Of a stretch of DNA of 43,627 bases, positions 36,001 through 43,343 are shown one piece after another (position 1 is the first letter of the stretch; each line of letters opens with the position of its first letter). Both the position numbers and the translations under genes were made by a program. The stretch comes from Verrucomicrobiota bacterium. Its GTDB lineage: Bacteria; Verrucomicrobiota; Verrucomicrobiia; Limisphaerales; JAHDYP01. The stretch is from contig JAHDYP010000042.1 of NCBI GenBank assembly GCA_023383055.1, positions 1-43,627 on the forward strand, read 5' to 3'. The notes under the pieces were generated by a model, which saw only the letters and a program-made list of their open reading frames with translations, was not told where the DNA came from and searched no databases.

Positions 36001-36873
36001 TTGGTGTTCATTCCTGCCGGACGCTTCGTCATGGGCTCGACCACCGGCTCCCGCCACGAGCAACCAACCTCGGTTCAATCCCTCCGTAGCTTCTGGATCG
36101 GCCGTTGCGAAATCTCCAACCGCCAGTTCCAACAGTTCCGGCCCTCCCACGAAAGCCGCACCGAAGATCGCATGGGCTACCAGTTCGGCGTGCTCGCTTA
36201 CAACCAGGATCAACCCGATCAACCCGCCGTGCGCGTCGCCTGGACCGACGCCAGGGATTTCTGCGCGTGGCTCTCCACCCGCACCGGCCTCGCCATCTCC
36301 CTCCCCACCGAAGCCCAATGGGAATGGGCCTGCCGCGCCGGCACCGCCACCCCTTTCTGGTTCGGCAATGCCGACGCCGACTATTCACCCTACGCCAACC
36401 TCGGCGACCGCCGCCTCATCGAGTTCGCCGCCGATACCTCGCTCGACAATTACACCGCCGCGCGACCGATGGTGAATCCGAACCGCTACGACGCCTGGAT
36501 CCCGCGCGACGACCGGTTCGACGACGGCGGTTTCGTGACCGAACCGATCGGCCAATACCGGCCCAATCCCTGGGGATTGCATGACCTCCACGGCAACGCC
36601 TGGGAATGGACCCGCTCGATTCACCGCGACTACCCCTACGTCGAAACCGACGGCCGAAATGAAGTCACTGATACTTCCTCCCCGCGCATCGTCCGCGGCG
36701 GATCCTGGCGCGATCGTCCTCACCGCGCGACCTCCAGTTTCCGGCTCGCCTATCCCCCCTGGCAGCGCGTCTACAACGTCGGCTTCCGCGTCGTGTGCGA
36801 AGAGATCATTCCATCGCCGGTCGCTTCTTCCGAATCTCCCACGCCGTCAACCACTCCTCGTCCGTCTTCTTGA
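33001..36873 (+). CDS. Exported HzsA-like di-haem cytochrome fused to an FGE/SUMF1-fold domain
   Basis: 1290 aa from ATG at 33001, with signal peptide MRVHALFLGVLLAGAPTPGTATAQ. Parts in order: a beta-sandwich/carbohydrate-binding-like domain (about 30-150); a helical segment leading to NPLLDFDRVILLKREF (about 245); HZS alpha-type blades (FDPCYLPDGRIIFASTA, LLPNGRVLYLRWEY); haem motifs C725GGCH729 and C775VACH779; and from about 1000 an FGE/SUMF1 domain (LELVFIPAGRFVMGS to GFRVVCEE). In that domain the usual C-terminal cysteine pair is missing (GGSWRDRPHRATSSFR), so formylglycine formation is unlikely. The last about 20 residues (PSPVASSESPTPSTTPRPSS) are non-domain and antisense to the TraB-like gene end. 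Likely a periplasmic redox protein working with the two upstream cytochromes. Confidence 0.88.
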   Translation: MRVHALFLGVLLAGAPTPGTATAQIRTCTIDAWAYDRGNVRVFADEYSDAGPMIAYGGESPVYVEYDLLLPAAGEFTLSLRYAAATPRPVGLSIDGRKLGPACRFDTGSWNTSGAAWEETLHLNLSAGPHTLRLERAADFPHVVSLRLDSTADGEPNAPLLERPKPSYSHRLSSTAADALATARPANPEALRLAITDLIDTFGHRYPNGSAWLKQLDSLSAQLSQPDAAQAQPQLRELERQALLANPLLDFDRVILLKREFPNRPHARRALGQALGVGSLNAHTSDDTPRQGHWNDTLTVLSNLRGAPRFDDLYNPGDGRTLIDPVLHFDADRLLFAMQGETEKNWRLFELELPGSGLRQVTPNDGEDVAHFDPCYLPDGRIIFASTAVYQGLPCEFGAQAMTCLYLLDPPSQTVRQLTFEQDSDWCPTLLPNGRVLYLRWEYTDQSHANSRILFHMNPDGTDQREFRGSGSWFPPSFFYAKPVPGHPHQVIGVAGGHHGIPRSGRLLLIDPTLGRRDGEGIVQEIPGRGKRVEPIVRDRLIDGVWPQFLMPWPLSSKHHLVAAKLHPTGLWGLYLADVFDNLTLIHEIEGAALLWPIACQPTPTPPIVPDRVNLASAEATVFITDLYSGPGLAGVPRGTVKELRLIEYYFSRRGLGGLYGTLGIDGPWDIKRILGTVPVEPDGSAHFRIPANTALSLQPLDEHGQALQLMRSWFVGMPGEAISCGGCHEPQHEVSPIRMTLAARREPTPIQPWLGPPRGFSFVREVQPVLDKYCVACHDGKAPDRPYLRGDLWLADWSSQLAGRWDGGGKFTESYYQLQRFVRRPGIEGDRRMFTPLDYHFSTTELSQKLRLGHHGVQLDPNAWERLAAWFDLNAPFYGTWGEIPQFAGGYGPHSKEHLDRVHARAMELRRRYVPMGPHPDYEFIPETPPFDATPVLPPDAPEAACQVAPDPADRNLAGTLSPDDWPFDASSAQARQKVAAPPGKVTRTLDLGDSVTLELVFIPAGRFVMGSTTGSRHEQPTSVQSLRSFWIGRCEISNRQFQQFRPSHESRTEDRMGYQFGVLAYNQDQPDQPAVRVAWTDARDFCAWLSTRTGLAISLPTEAQWEWACRAGTATPFWFGNADADYSPYANLGDRRLIEFAADTSLDNYTAARPMVNPNRYDAWIPRDDRFDDGGFVTEPIGQYRPNPWGLHDLHGNAWEWTRSIHRDYPYVETDGRNEVTDTSSPRIVRGGSWRDRPHRATSSFRLAYPPWQRVYNVGFRVVCEEIIPSPVASSESPTPSTTPRPSS

Positions 36874-37690
36874 AGCCCAGCGCCTCGAGCCGCCGCTCGA
36901 AATCAGGCATGTGCCCTCCCCCATAAAAAATGCCGAGCTTGCGCCGGCCCCGCTTAATCTCGTCTCCCAGCACTTTCAAGGCATGCTCATTCCGGCCCTG
37001 CACCAACACGGAGCCCTGGCCATCCTGGCCCTGGTCAATGCCGGCCAGCATCGATTCCATCGATTCCATCTGCTGCCCGAGCAACAGCTTCAAGGCATGC
37101 GCCCGGTCCGAGCTGAAAAACGCCATCAGCAATTGCAGTCCGCTCACGGTCCCCTGCGGGTTGTTCGCCTGGCGGGCCTGCTCGGCCAGAATGGCCTGCA
37201 GCATCAATCCCAATATCGATTCCCCCCGCTCCTCCTGCAGCCGGAAAAACGTGTCCGGATCCAGATCCGCATGCACGAAATTGCGCTGCGAGTAATCGAT
37301 CGCCTCGAGCTGGAACTCGAGCCCGAGCATCCGTTTCATCCCGATCTGGAGCTGGCTCAACGGATTGTCCGTCCCGATTTCCGAGGTCATCTCCACCCCG
37401 CCGTCCCGCACCATCTCGTAAAGCAGCGCGTCACATTCCTTGAACCGCTTCTGCAATTCCTCGTAATACCCCCGATCCGCCACATGCAGCGCCGCAAACA
37501 ACGTCACCTTCACCCCGTCCGCCCGCGTGTAGGTCTTGACCGCCGTATCCACGTGCCCCTCGCTCGGTCCCTCCGCCTGATACCGGATAAAAGAACTCAG
37601 CGCCGCATTGGTCGGGTTCGCCGAAACCACCAGCACCGCCCACAGCCCCAGGCTCAGCAGCCCCGCCACCACTCGTCGCATTGATCGCAT
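36806..37690 (-). CDS. TraB/GumN (PrgY)-like protein
   Basis: 294 aa from ATG at 37690 (a second ATG lies at 37681; the frame is open to 37849 over the upstream gene). A signal peptide is present (MRSMRRVVAGLLSLGLWAVLVVSA). Family landmarks are ALHVADRGYYEELQKRF followed by CDALLYEMV at the N-terminus, and LGIFYGGGHMPDFERRLEALGF near the C-terminus with the conserved GxGH-type histidine. TraB/GumN/Tiki proteins are putative metal-dependent proteases or sensors, but the bacterial substrates are not established. The gene starts 5 nt after the M14-like gene, suggesting an operon. Its 3' end overlaps the cytochrome-FGE gene by 68 nt on the opposite strand. Confidence 0.85.
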   Translation of the reverse strand: MRSMRRVVAGLLSLGLWAVLVVSANPTNAALSSFIRYQAEGPSEGHVDTAVKTYTRADGVKVTLFAALHVADRGYYEELQKRFKECDALLYEMVRDGGVEMTSEIGTDNPLSQLQIGMKRMLGLEFQLEAIDYSQRNFVHADLDPDTFFRLQEERGESILGLMLQAILAEQARQANNPQGTVSGLQLLMAFFSSDRAHALKLLLGQQMESMESMLAGIDQGQDGQGSVLVQGRNEHALKVLGDEIKRGRRKLGIFYGGGHMPDFERRLEALGFKKTDEEWLTAWEIRKKRPAME

Positions 37691-37695
37691 GGCCC

Positions 37696-38616
37696 TCAAT
37701 TTACGCGCTCTTCGTCCCGACACAAGAGCAACGCCTCCACCGCCGTCACCAGCGCCCGCACCCGCACCCCGAGCTCGAAATCCGACGGCGCCTCGAGCGT
37801 GTAACTGTGCCGCGTCTGGTTCATCACCAGGTGGATCGCTTCCGGCCACTCGGGCCGATCGGCCGGCTCAATCTGCGGACGTATAATCCCTCCCCGCGCC
37901 GGCCAACCGTCAATCGTCGGCGAATGATCGATCGGAATGCCGGCCCCCACCGCCGCAATCACGTTTTCAGCCAGGCTCGGCTCCCCGTCCGGATTGAGTT
38001 CGTACAGGTAAAACCCGTGCGCTTCCCAATCCTCGTGCAGGCAAACCGCGAAATCGAAATGCGGCTGCCGCTCGAGCCAACGAATATGCGCCCGCACCGT
38101 GTGGCTCCGCGGTTGACGATAATCCCGGTTCAGATCCACCCCCTCGCCATTGGTCCGCTGCCGGAGCACGAACCCCTCCGGGTTCAGACAAGGCACCACC
38201 CACAGGTCCACCTCCGCCGGCCACCGGTTCTCCCGCAAGAGTTGGCTGATCGCCAGTGGCCCGGCCGGTTCATCCCCGTGAATGCCGGTCGAGAAATAAA
38301 GACGGCGCCGCGCCCCCGGCACCCGGCGACTCAATGCGTAAACCGGATACCGGACATCCGGCACCAGCGATTCCACCGTCCAGCCATGCTGTCGCGCCGA
38401 CTCCAGATTGTCCCGCAGCACCGCCGCAATATCGATCCCCTCGCCGTGATACGCCCCCTGGTTCCTCCCCAGCCGGGCCGGTAGCTTGTCGACCGCATCC
38501 CTCGTTGCCGCTCGCAAAACCGGCTCCCCGCAAAAATTCATCGTTGCCCCATACACCCTTTCCCCGCCCCGGACAAGCCGAAGATCCATCGGAATTTCCG
38601 TGCTCGCCGTTTGCAC
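37696..38616 (-). CDS. M14-like carboxypeptidase
   Basis: Up to 306 aa from a GTG at 38616; ATGs at 38589 and 38541 are good alternatives. No signal peptide is visible, so the enzyme is probably cytoplasmic. Zinc site: STGIHGDEPAG gives His113 and Glu116, and FAVCLHEDWEAHG gives His194. CLNPEGFVL and VDLNRDYR are the substrate-binding stretches, and YTLEAPSDFEL holds the likely catalytic Glu. This set fits the M14 group that includes murein tripeptide amidases and succinylglutamate desuccinylase-like enzymes. A role in cell-wall peptide recycling or small-peptide cleavage is possible but not proven. It is divergent from the ECF sigma gene. Confidence 0.85.
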   Translation of the reverse strand: MQTASTEIPMDLRLVRGGERVYGATMNFCGEPVLRAATRDAVDKLPARLGRNQGAYHGEGIDIAAVLRDNLESARQHGWTVESLVPDVRYPVYALSRRVPGARRRLYFSTGIHGDEPAGPLAISQLLRENRWPAEVDLWVVPCLNPEGFVLRQRTNGEGVDLNRDYRQPRSHTVRAHIRWLERQPHFDFAVCLHEDWEAHGFYLYELNPDGEPSLAENVIAAVGAGIPIDHSPTIDGWPARGGIIRPQIEPADRPEWPEAIHLVMNQTRHSYTLEAPSDFELGVRVRALVTAVEALLLCRDEERVN

Positions 38617-38696
38617 CGGAATGTGTATGAATCCTCCCTGAAATCCCGAGCAGCGCGACCTTGGCGGCGAGCCTCACGAGGTCGTCCAAAGAAGCT

Positions 38697-39254
38697 ATGA
38701 GCGATGTGACCCAACTGCTCGACGGCGTCGAGCGGGGTGATCCCCAAGCGGCGGAGGAGTTGTTGCCCCTGGTTTACGAGGAACTGCGCCGATTGGCGTC
38801 CGCAAAGATGGCGGATGACCGGCCGGGGCAAACGCTCCAACCGACCGCCCTGGTTCATGAAGCCTGGCTCCGGTTGCTCGGCCCCGCCGCGGGAGAAACC
38901 CGCTGGAACAGCCGCGGCCACTTCTTCGGCGCCGCCGCCGAAGCCATGCGCCGCATCCTCATCGATCACGCCCGCCATCGTCAGGTCCGACAGCGAAGTG
39001 AGTCGATCGCGGCCACCGCAAAGGATGATTCCGAGCTGGTCTTCGCTGCGCCGCCGGAGCGGTTACTCGCGATCCACGAAGTCCTGGACCAGCTTGCCGC
39101 CGAGGACGAAGAAGCCGCCCACTTGGTTAAGCTGCGTTACTTCGCCGGCATGACCATGACCGAAGCCGCCGCCGCCCTGGACCTGCCGCTGCGCACGGCC
39201 GAGCGGATCTGGACCTTCGCCCGCACCTGGCTCCAACATCAAATCCAATCCTGA
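38697..39254 (+). CDS. ECF RNA polymerase sigma factor (Sigma70_ECF, TIGR02999-like)
   Basis: 185 aa from ATG at 38697, preceded by AAAGAAG; the frame is open to 38661. The N-terminus MSDVTQLLDGVERGDPQAAEELLPLVYEELRRLA is the region 2 start of this family. LQPTALVHEAWLRL and RGHFFGAAAEAMRRILIDHAR follow, both hallmarks of the TIGR02999/PF07638 group. C-terminal region 4 (MTMTEAAAALDLPLRTAERIW) is the DNA-binding helix-turn-helix. These ECF factors are common in Planctomycetota, Acidobacteriota and Verrucomicrobiota and often sit beside Ser/Thr kinases, as here. No anti-sigma factor is seen. The kinase encoded 62 nt downstream probably controls its activity. Target genes are unknown. Confidence 0.93.
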   Translation: MSDVTQLLDGVERGDPQAAEELLPLVYEELRRLASAKMADDRPGQTLQPTALVHEAWLRLLGPAAGETRWNSRGHFFGAAAEAMRRILIDHARHRQVRQRSESIAATAKDDSELVFAAPPERLLAIHEVLDQLAAEDEEAAHLVKLRYFAGMTMTEAAAALDLPLRTAERIWTFARTWLQHQIQS

Positions 39255-39316
39255 CCCGGATAATTCCTGGCGGGAAACTCCGCCGAGCCCCGCACTGTTC
39301 ATTGAGTTAAGGTGCT

Positions 39317-42300
39317 ATGGGCAACGAAGCCATAAAGCAACCGTCGGTGGTCCGGGAGCTGTTTCTCGAGGCCCTCGAACTACCCACCGAAGCCGAGCAA
39401 ACCGCTTTGCTCGACCGAGTTGCCGATCGCGCCCTGCGCAAGAAGGTCGAGGCCCTTCTGGGCAGTTACCGGTCTCGAGGATTGTTCGAGGAGCCGGCAA
39501 TTGGCCGCACCGGCGATCACGCTCCTGCCACCGTGTCTCCTCCCGAAACCGCCGGCACCCGGATTGGCCGCTACACACTCCTCGAGCAGATCGGCGAAGG
39601 CGGTTTCGGGATCGTCTACCTCGCCGAACAGGAGGAACCGGTCCGCCGACAGGTCGCCCTCAAGATTATCAAGCTCGGGATGGACACCCGCCAGGTGATC
39701 GCCCGGTTCGAAGCCGAACGCCAGGCCCTCGCCGTAATGGACCACCCGAACATCGCCAAAGTGCTCGATGGCGGCGTCATAAGAGAAAAGGCCGAAGGAA
39801 GAAGTCAGAAGGAAGTAGGAGAGACAACACGGCAGAGCGCTGACTCACTTCTGCCTTCTTCCTTCTCACTTCATACTTCCGGCCACGGTCGCCCTTACTT
39901 CGTCATGGAGCTGGTTCGGGGTCTGCCCATCACCCGGTTTTGCGAGGAACACCGCCTTACCGTCAGGGAACGGCTCGAACTGTTCCTTCCCGTTTGTCAC
40001 GCCATCCAACACGCCCACCAAAAGGGCATCATCCACCGCGACATCAAACCCTCGAACGTCCTCGTCACCGAAATCGAAGGCGTCCCCCATCCCCGGGTGA
40101 TCGACTTCGGCGTTGCCAAGGCCATCGACACCCGCCAAACCGAGAAAGCTCACTTCACCCGGTTCGCCCAACTGATCGGCACCCCGCCTTACATGAGCCC
40201 GGAACAGGCCGACCCTGGACCCGCCGGCGCCCGCGACGTCGATACCCGCACCGACGTCTATTCGCTCGGCATTCTCCTCTACGAATTGCTCACCGGCACG
40301 ACCCCATTCTCGGAGGAACACCTGCGCGCCGCCGGCTACGCGGAAGTCCAACGCATCATCACCCACGAAGAACCCGCCCAGCCCTCAACCCTGATCACTC
40401 GGTTGAACGGCAAACTCCGGGCGCTGGCCTCGAATCGGCGCTGTGAACCCGCCGCCCTGGTCAGATCCATCAAGGGCGATCTCGATTGGATCGTCCTCAA
40501 GGCCATCGACAAGGACCGGAACCGTCGTTACGCCACCCCCAATGAGCTGGCTGCCGATATCCAGCGGCACCTCAACAACGAACCGATCCAGGCCCGGCCC
40601 ACGTCCTCCGCCGAAAAACTGTGGCGTTGGTGCCGACGCAACCCCGCCGTCACCAGCTTGAGCGCCGGCCTGGTCCTTGCCCTGGTGGCCGGCCTCGTCG
40701 GCACTCTCTGGCATCTGAACCGGGCCAACCACAACACCGCCGAGAACCGCCGGCAGATCGCCCGCCTCCATGTCCTCAACGGCGTCAATCTCATGCAGGA
40801 CGGCGATCAGTTCAAAAGCTTGCTCTGGTTCGCCGAAGCCTTGAGCTTGCCCACCGACCCACCCGGACCCACCGCCGTCGATCAACTCCGCATCGGCTCG
40901 ATTGTCGCCATGGGACCGCAACTCACTGCCGTGATCACCCACGACGGTCAACCGGTCGCCGACGCCGCATTTCATCCCCGCCAGGACCAGTTGGCCACCG
41001 TCGGACGCGACCGCCGACTCCGCCTATGGACGGTGCCGGGCGGCGAACCCATTCTCGTGACGGAACCGCTGGACGAACCGCCGTCCCACGTTCTTTTCGC
41101 ACCAAACGGTCAACGAATCCTCGTCGTCAGTTCCGAGTTCAACCACGCGTGGTTTTTCTCCACGTCCGAAGGCCAAAACCTGACTGGACCCATACCGCAC
41201 CTGATGGGGGGTGCGAACAATCGACCGCTGCCGCCCAGATTCGATCCCTCGGGTGAACTGCTGCTAACCCAAACCGCTCCGCGAACTCTTCAGCTCTGGA
41301 ACGTCCAAGATGCCTCTCCGCTCGGCTCTCCGCTCGAGCCTGGCAGCGCCGTCGCCTGGATGAACTTCACGACCGACGGGCAGCACATCCTCCTCCGCTT
41401 GCAGGACGGCCGACTCCTCGCCACAGACTGGCGAACCGGCCAGCAGTCTGAAATTCACTCGTCAGCGTCACCCGTCGCCTCCTTCCCATCAGTCCCATCC
41501 GTCCGATCCCTCGCCCCGTCAATGACCTGGCCCCACGACCTCCCGGGCGCCATCTTCGATCACACCCACCAGCGCCTGCTCACCTTTGGCCGCGACCGGT
41601 TCGCCCGCCTGGTGGACGCAACCACCGGCACCTCGCTGCTGCCGCCGATCGAGCATCTTTCCCTCGTCCAGAGCGCGGTGTTCAGTCCCGACCGCACCCG
41701 GTTCGCGACGGCAACCGCCGGCGGCCGGGTGCAGGTCTCGAACGCGGACACTGGCGAACCCTTGACGCCTTTGCTCGATCACAATCCCGCCACCACCCCG
41801 GTCGAGTTCAGCGCCTCCGGCCGGTTCCTGTTCACCATGCACCCCGCACATGCGATCTACGTTTGGGATCTGTCGGAAACCAACGAACCGCCCGTCCTGC
41901 TCCGACCCGGCACGCCCGGCACCTTCACCGAATCCGGCCAGGAGGGCTCGGTCTTTGTCACCCGCGATTTGAATCGTCCGATTCGCGTCCGTGCCTTGGC
42001 CGGCGCCGCCGAAGTCTCGTTGCATCCGTCGAGCTTGAAGCTGATACCCGTCCAAGCCTGGTTCGACCAGACCGGCCAGTTCGTGATCCTCGAAGGCGAA
42101 AACCAGCGCGCACAGGTCTGGCACGCCGCCACCGGTCTGCCCGTCACCCCGATCTTCCATAGCCGCTACGCTGCGATCGAAGCGGATTACCGGACCGTCA
42201 AACTGTCGGCGATCTCCGAATCCCCAATCACCAATCCTCAATCCTCAATCCTCAATCCCCCCGACCTCCGACCCATGGCTGAACTCTTGAGTGGCAGCCG

Positions 42301-42409
42301 ACTCGACGGCACCGGCGGCTGGCAACCGCTCGAACTGGGCGAGATCGTCCAGCGGTGGGATGGACTTGCCGGAGAGCATGCCTCCTTCGCGAATCGGCTG
42401 AACCAATGA
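39317..42409 (+). CDS. Membrane-anchored Ser/Thr protein kinase with WD40-like C-terminal domain
   Basis: 1030 aa, with AAGG upstream of ATG 39317. The kinase domain covers about 87-430: glycine loop GEGGFG (93), Lys116 in VALK, catalytic Asp242 in HRDIKPSN, Asp263 of DFG and SPEQ in the activation segment; all key residues are present, so it should be active. One transmembrane helix lies at about 447-470 (TSLSAGLVLALVAGLVGTLW). The outside part (about 530-960) has degenerate WD40 blades such as AAFHPRQDQLATVGRDRRLRLW. Two stretches derive from repeats: about residues 155-188 (a palindrome insert before GRPYFVMELVRG) and a heptamer tract near residue 970. It forms a pair with the ECF sigma gene and may sense an external signal. 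Confidence 0.93.
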   Translation: MGNEAIKQPSVVRELFLEALELPTEAEQTALLDRVADRALRKKVEALLGSYRSRGLFEEPAIGRTGDHAPATVSPPETAGTRIGRYTLLEQIGEGGFGIVYLAEQEEPVRRQVALKIIKLGMDTRQVIARFEAERQALAVMDHPNIAKVLDGGVIREKAEGRSQKEVGETTRQSADSLLPSSFSLHTSGHGRPYFVMELVRGLPITRFCEEHRLTVRERLELFLPVCHAIQHAHQKGIIHRDIKPSNVLVTEIEGVPHPRVIDFGVAKAIDTRQTEKAHFTRFAQLIGTPPYMSPEQADPGPAGARDVDTRTDVYSLGILLYELLTGTTPFSEEHLRAAGYAEVQRIITHEEPAQPSTLITRLNGKLRALASNRRCEPAALVRSIKGDLDWIVLKAIDKDRNRRYATPNELAADIQRHLNNEPIQARPTSSAEKLWRWCRRNPAVTSLSAGLVLALVAGLVGTLWHLNRANHNTAENRRQIARLHVLNGVNLMQDGDQFKSLLWFAEALSLPTDPPGPTAVDQLRIGSIVAMGPQLTAVITHDGQPVADAAFHPRQDQLATVGRDRRLRLWTVPGGEPILVTEPLDEPPSHVLFAPNGQRILVVSSEFNHAWFFSTSEGQNLTGPIPHLMGGANNRPLPPRFDPSGELLLTQTAPRTLQLWNVQDASPLGSPLEPGSAVAWMNFTTDGQHILLRLQDGRLLATDWRTGQQSEIHSSASPVASFPSVPSVRSLAPSMTWPHDLPGAIFDHTHQRLLTFGRDRFARLVDATTGTSLLPPIEHLSLVQSAVFSPDRTRFATATAGGRVQVSNADTGEPLTPLLDHNPATTPVEFSASGRFLFTMHPAHAIYVWDLSETNEPPVLLRPGTPGTFTESGQEGSVFVTRDLNRPIRVRALAGAAEVSLHPSSLKLIPVQAWFDQTGQFVILEGENQRAQVWHAATGLPVTPIFHSRYAAIEADYRTVKLSAISESPITNPQSSILNPPDLRPMAELLSGSRLDGTGGWQPLELGEIVQRWDGLAGEHASFANRLNQ
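39793..39864. repeat. Palindrome inserted in frame in the kinase N-lobe
   Basis: The arms GAAGGAAGAAGTCAGAAG (39793-39810) and its reverse complement at 39847-39864 match at 17 of 18 positions, with a 36-nt loop. The purine-rich arm and pyrimidine-rich arm resemble intergenic repeats seen in other genomes. The insert (about 39779-39882) adds roughly 34 residues in the loop after NIAKVLDGGV and before the hinge region. The reading frame is kept. Confidence 0.82.
42219..42260. repeat. Heptanucleotide tandem repeat (AATCCTC-like, six units) in the kinase gene
   Basis: Six 7-nt units (AATCCCC, AATCACC, three AATCCTC, AATCCCC) span 42 nt, which keeps the frame as 14 codons (NPQSSILNPP in the protein). 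Gain or loss of one unit would shift the frame just before the conserved C-terminal tail. A related tract is at 43266-43299. Confidence 0.8.
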
Positions 42410-42521
42410 AGAGATTATGAAAGCTCAGAGAACCGACCACGCTCGATGCGAAACGCAAACGGCACGGGCAAACCGTTCTTGGCTGGATTCACGAGCTTCG
42501 GTTCAAGTCTGCCGTCCAGCC

Positions 42522-42938
42522 TCAGGTCCAGTCCTCGACGGTCAATCCCGGCACGCGGGCGAAGTCGTTGATGTTGCGCGTGAGCAACGTGGCGTCGTGG
42601 AAGAGTGCGATACAGGCGATCTTCAGATCCATCGACCCGATCCGAACGCCCTGCCGGCGCAACTTCCGGAACAAGTCGGCCGCCGCAGCGTTCCAGGGCA
42701 GCACGGTCCAACGGGCGAAGAATTCGATGCGCTCCTGCAGGCGTTGGTAGGCAGGGATTTGGTCGTGCGGGTCGGCAAGCCGGTGAATCTTCGCCAGCCA
42801 GCCCCGCAATTGTTCCTCCACCGTAATGATGGTGGTCGCGGTGTCCTCCCCCGATGCCAGCAAGCCCTCACGCAAGCGGAAGCCGGCAGGTGTGCCATAG
42901 CCGAGTTCCGAGACGTGATTGGTATCAAGCACCAGCAC
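42522..42938 (-). CDS. vapC: VapC-type PIN-domain toxin
   Basis: 138 aa from a GTG at 42938. The PIN-domain acidic residues are in place: Asp5 in MLVLDTNHVSEL, Glu41/Glu42 in TVEEQLRGW, Asp104 in GSMDLKIACIAL and Asp125 in RNINDFARVPGL. VapC toxins are magnesium-dependent ribonucleases, often cutting tRNA. The gene overlaps the small upstream gene by 14 nt, the normal antitoxin-toxin arrangement, so the antitoxin probably binds and masks the toxin and represses the operon. The target RNA is not predictable. Confidence 0.9.
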   Translation of the reverse strand: MLVLDTNHVSELGYGTPAGFRLREGLLASGEDTATTIITVEEQLRGWLAKIHRLADPHDQIPAYQRLQERIEFFARWTVLPWNAAAADLFRKLRRQGVRIGSMDLKIACIALFHDATLLTRNINDFARVPGLTVEDWT

Positions 42939-43131
42939 GCTTGTCGGAGTCGTTCAGGCGTTCCCGATACTCCCGGCCCAACTGGTCGGCTTCGCGAGCC
43001 AGAGCGTCGTTCGGCAGCGTTCCGACGGTGGCCAGCCAGTCCTTCCGGCCCGGCCCGGTCCCGACGATCGCGCCCAACTCGGCGACCTTCTTCTCTACTT
43101 CATCCAAACGTTGTTCCAGCGTGTCCGGCAC
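42925..43131 (-). CDS. Putative antitoxin of the VapC module
   Basis: 68 aa from a GTG at 43131. The first half is a heptad-like coiled-coil stretch (LEQRLDEVEKKVAELGAIVG). The second half (KDWLATVGTLPNDALAREADQLGREYRERLN) is an amphipathic helix likely to wrap the toxin. No clear DNA-binding motif is visible, so a VapB, Phd or other family label cannot be given. Its job is inferred from the 14-nt overlap with the PIN-domain toxin gene. The region upstream of the start shows no strong ribosome-binding site. Confidence 0.75.
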   Translation of the reverse strand: MPDTLEQRLDEVEKKVAELGAIVGTGPGRKDWLATVGTLPNDALAREADQLGREYRERLNDSDKRAGA

Positions 43132-43343
43132 GGGAGAAAGGTAATGCTGTTGCGGGGTTCATTCCATCACAAAATCAGACTCGAACCTCGCGCACAAAAG
43201 AAGATCTCGGAGACGAACTGCACAAGAGCCTTGGCGGCTTCGGCAGTAGCCAACGCGAGGAACGCAAATCCCAAATCCTCAATCCCCAATCCCAAATCGA
43301 TCAGAACAGAGCGCCGCGAACCGACCTCGTACCGACTTCCGTC
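43132..43343. other. Region without a recognised gene
   Basis: This is the first part of the 496 nt after the antitoxin gene. It contains an AATCC-rich tract at 43266-43299 related to the heptamer repeat in the kinase gene. No credible gene, RNA or promoter was found. Short open frames on both strands have no recognisable family features. Confidence 0.5.
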
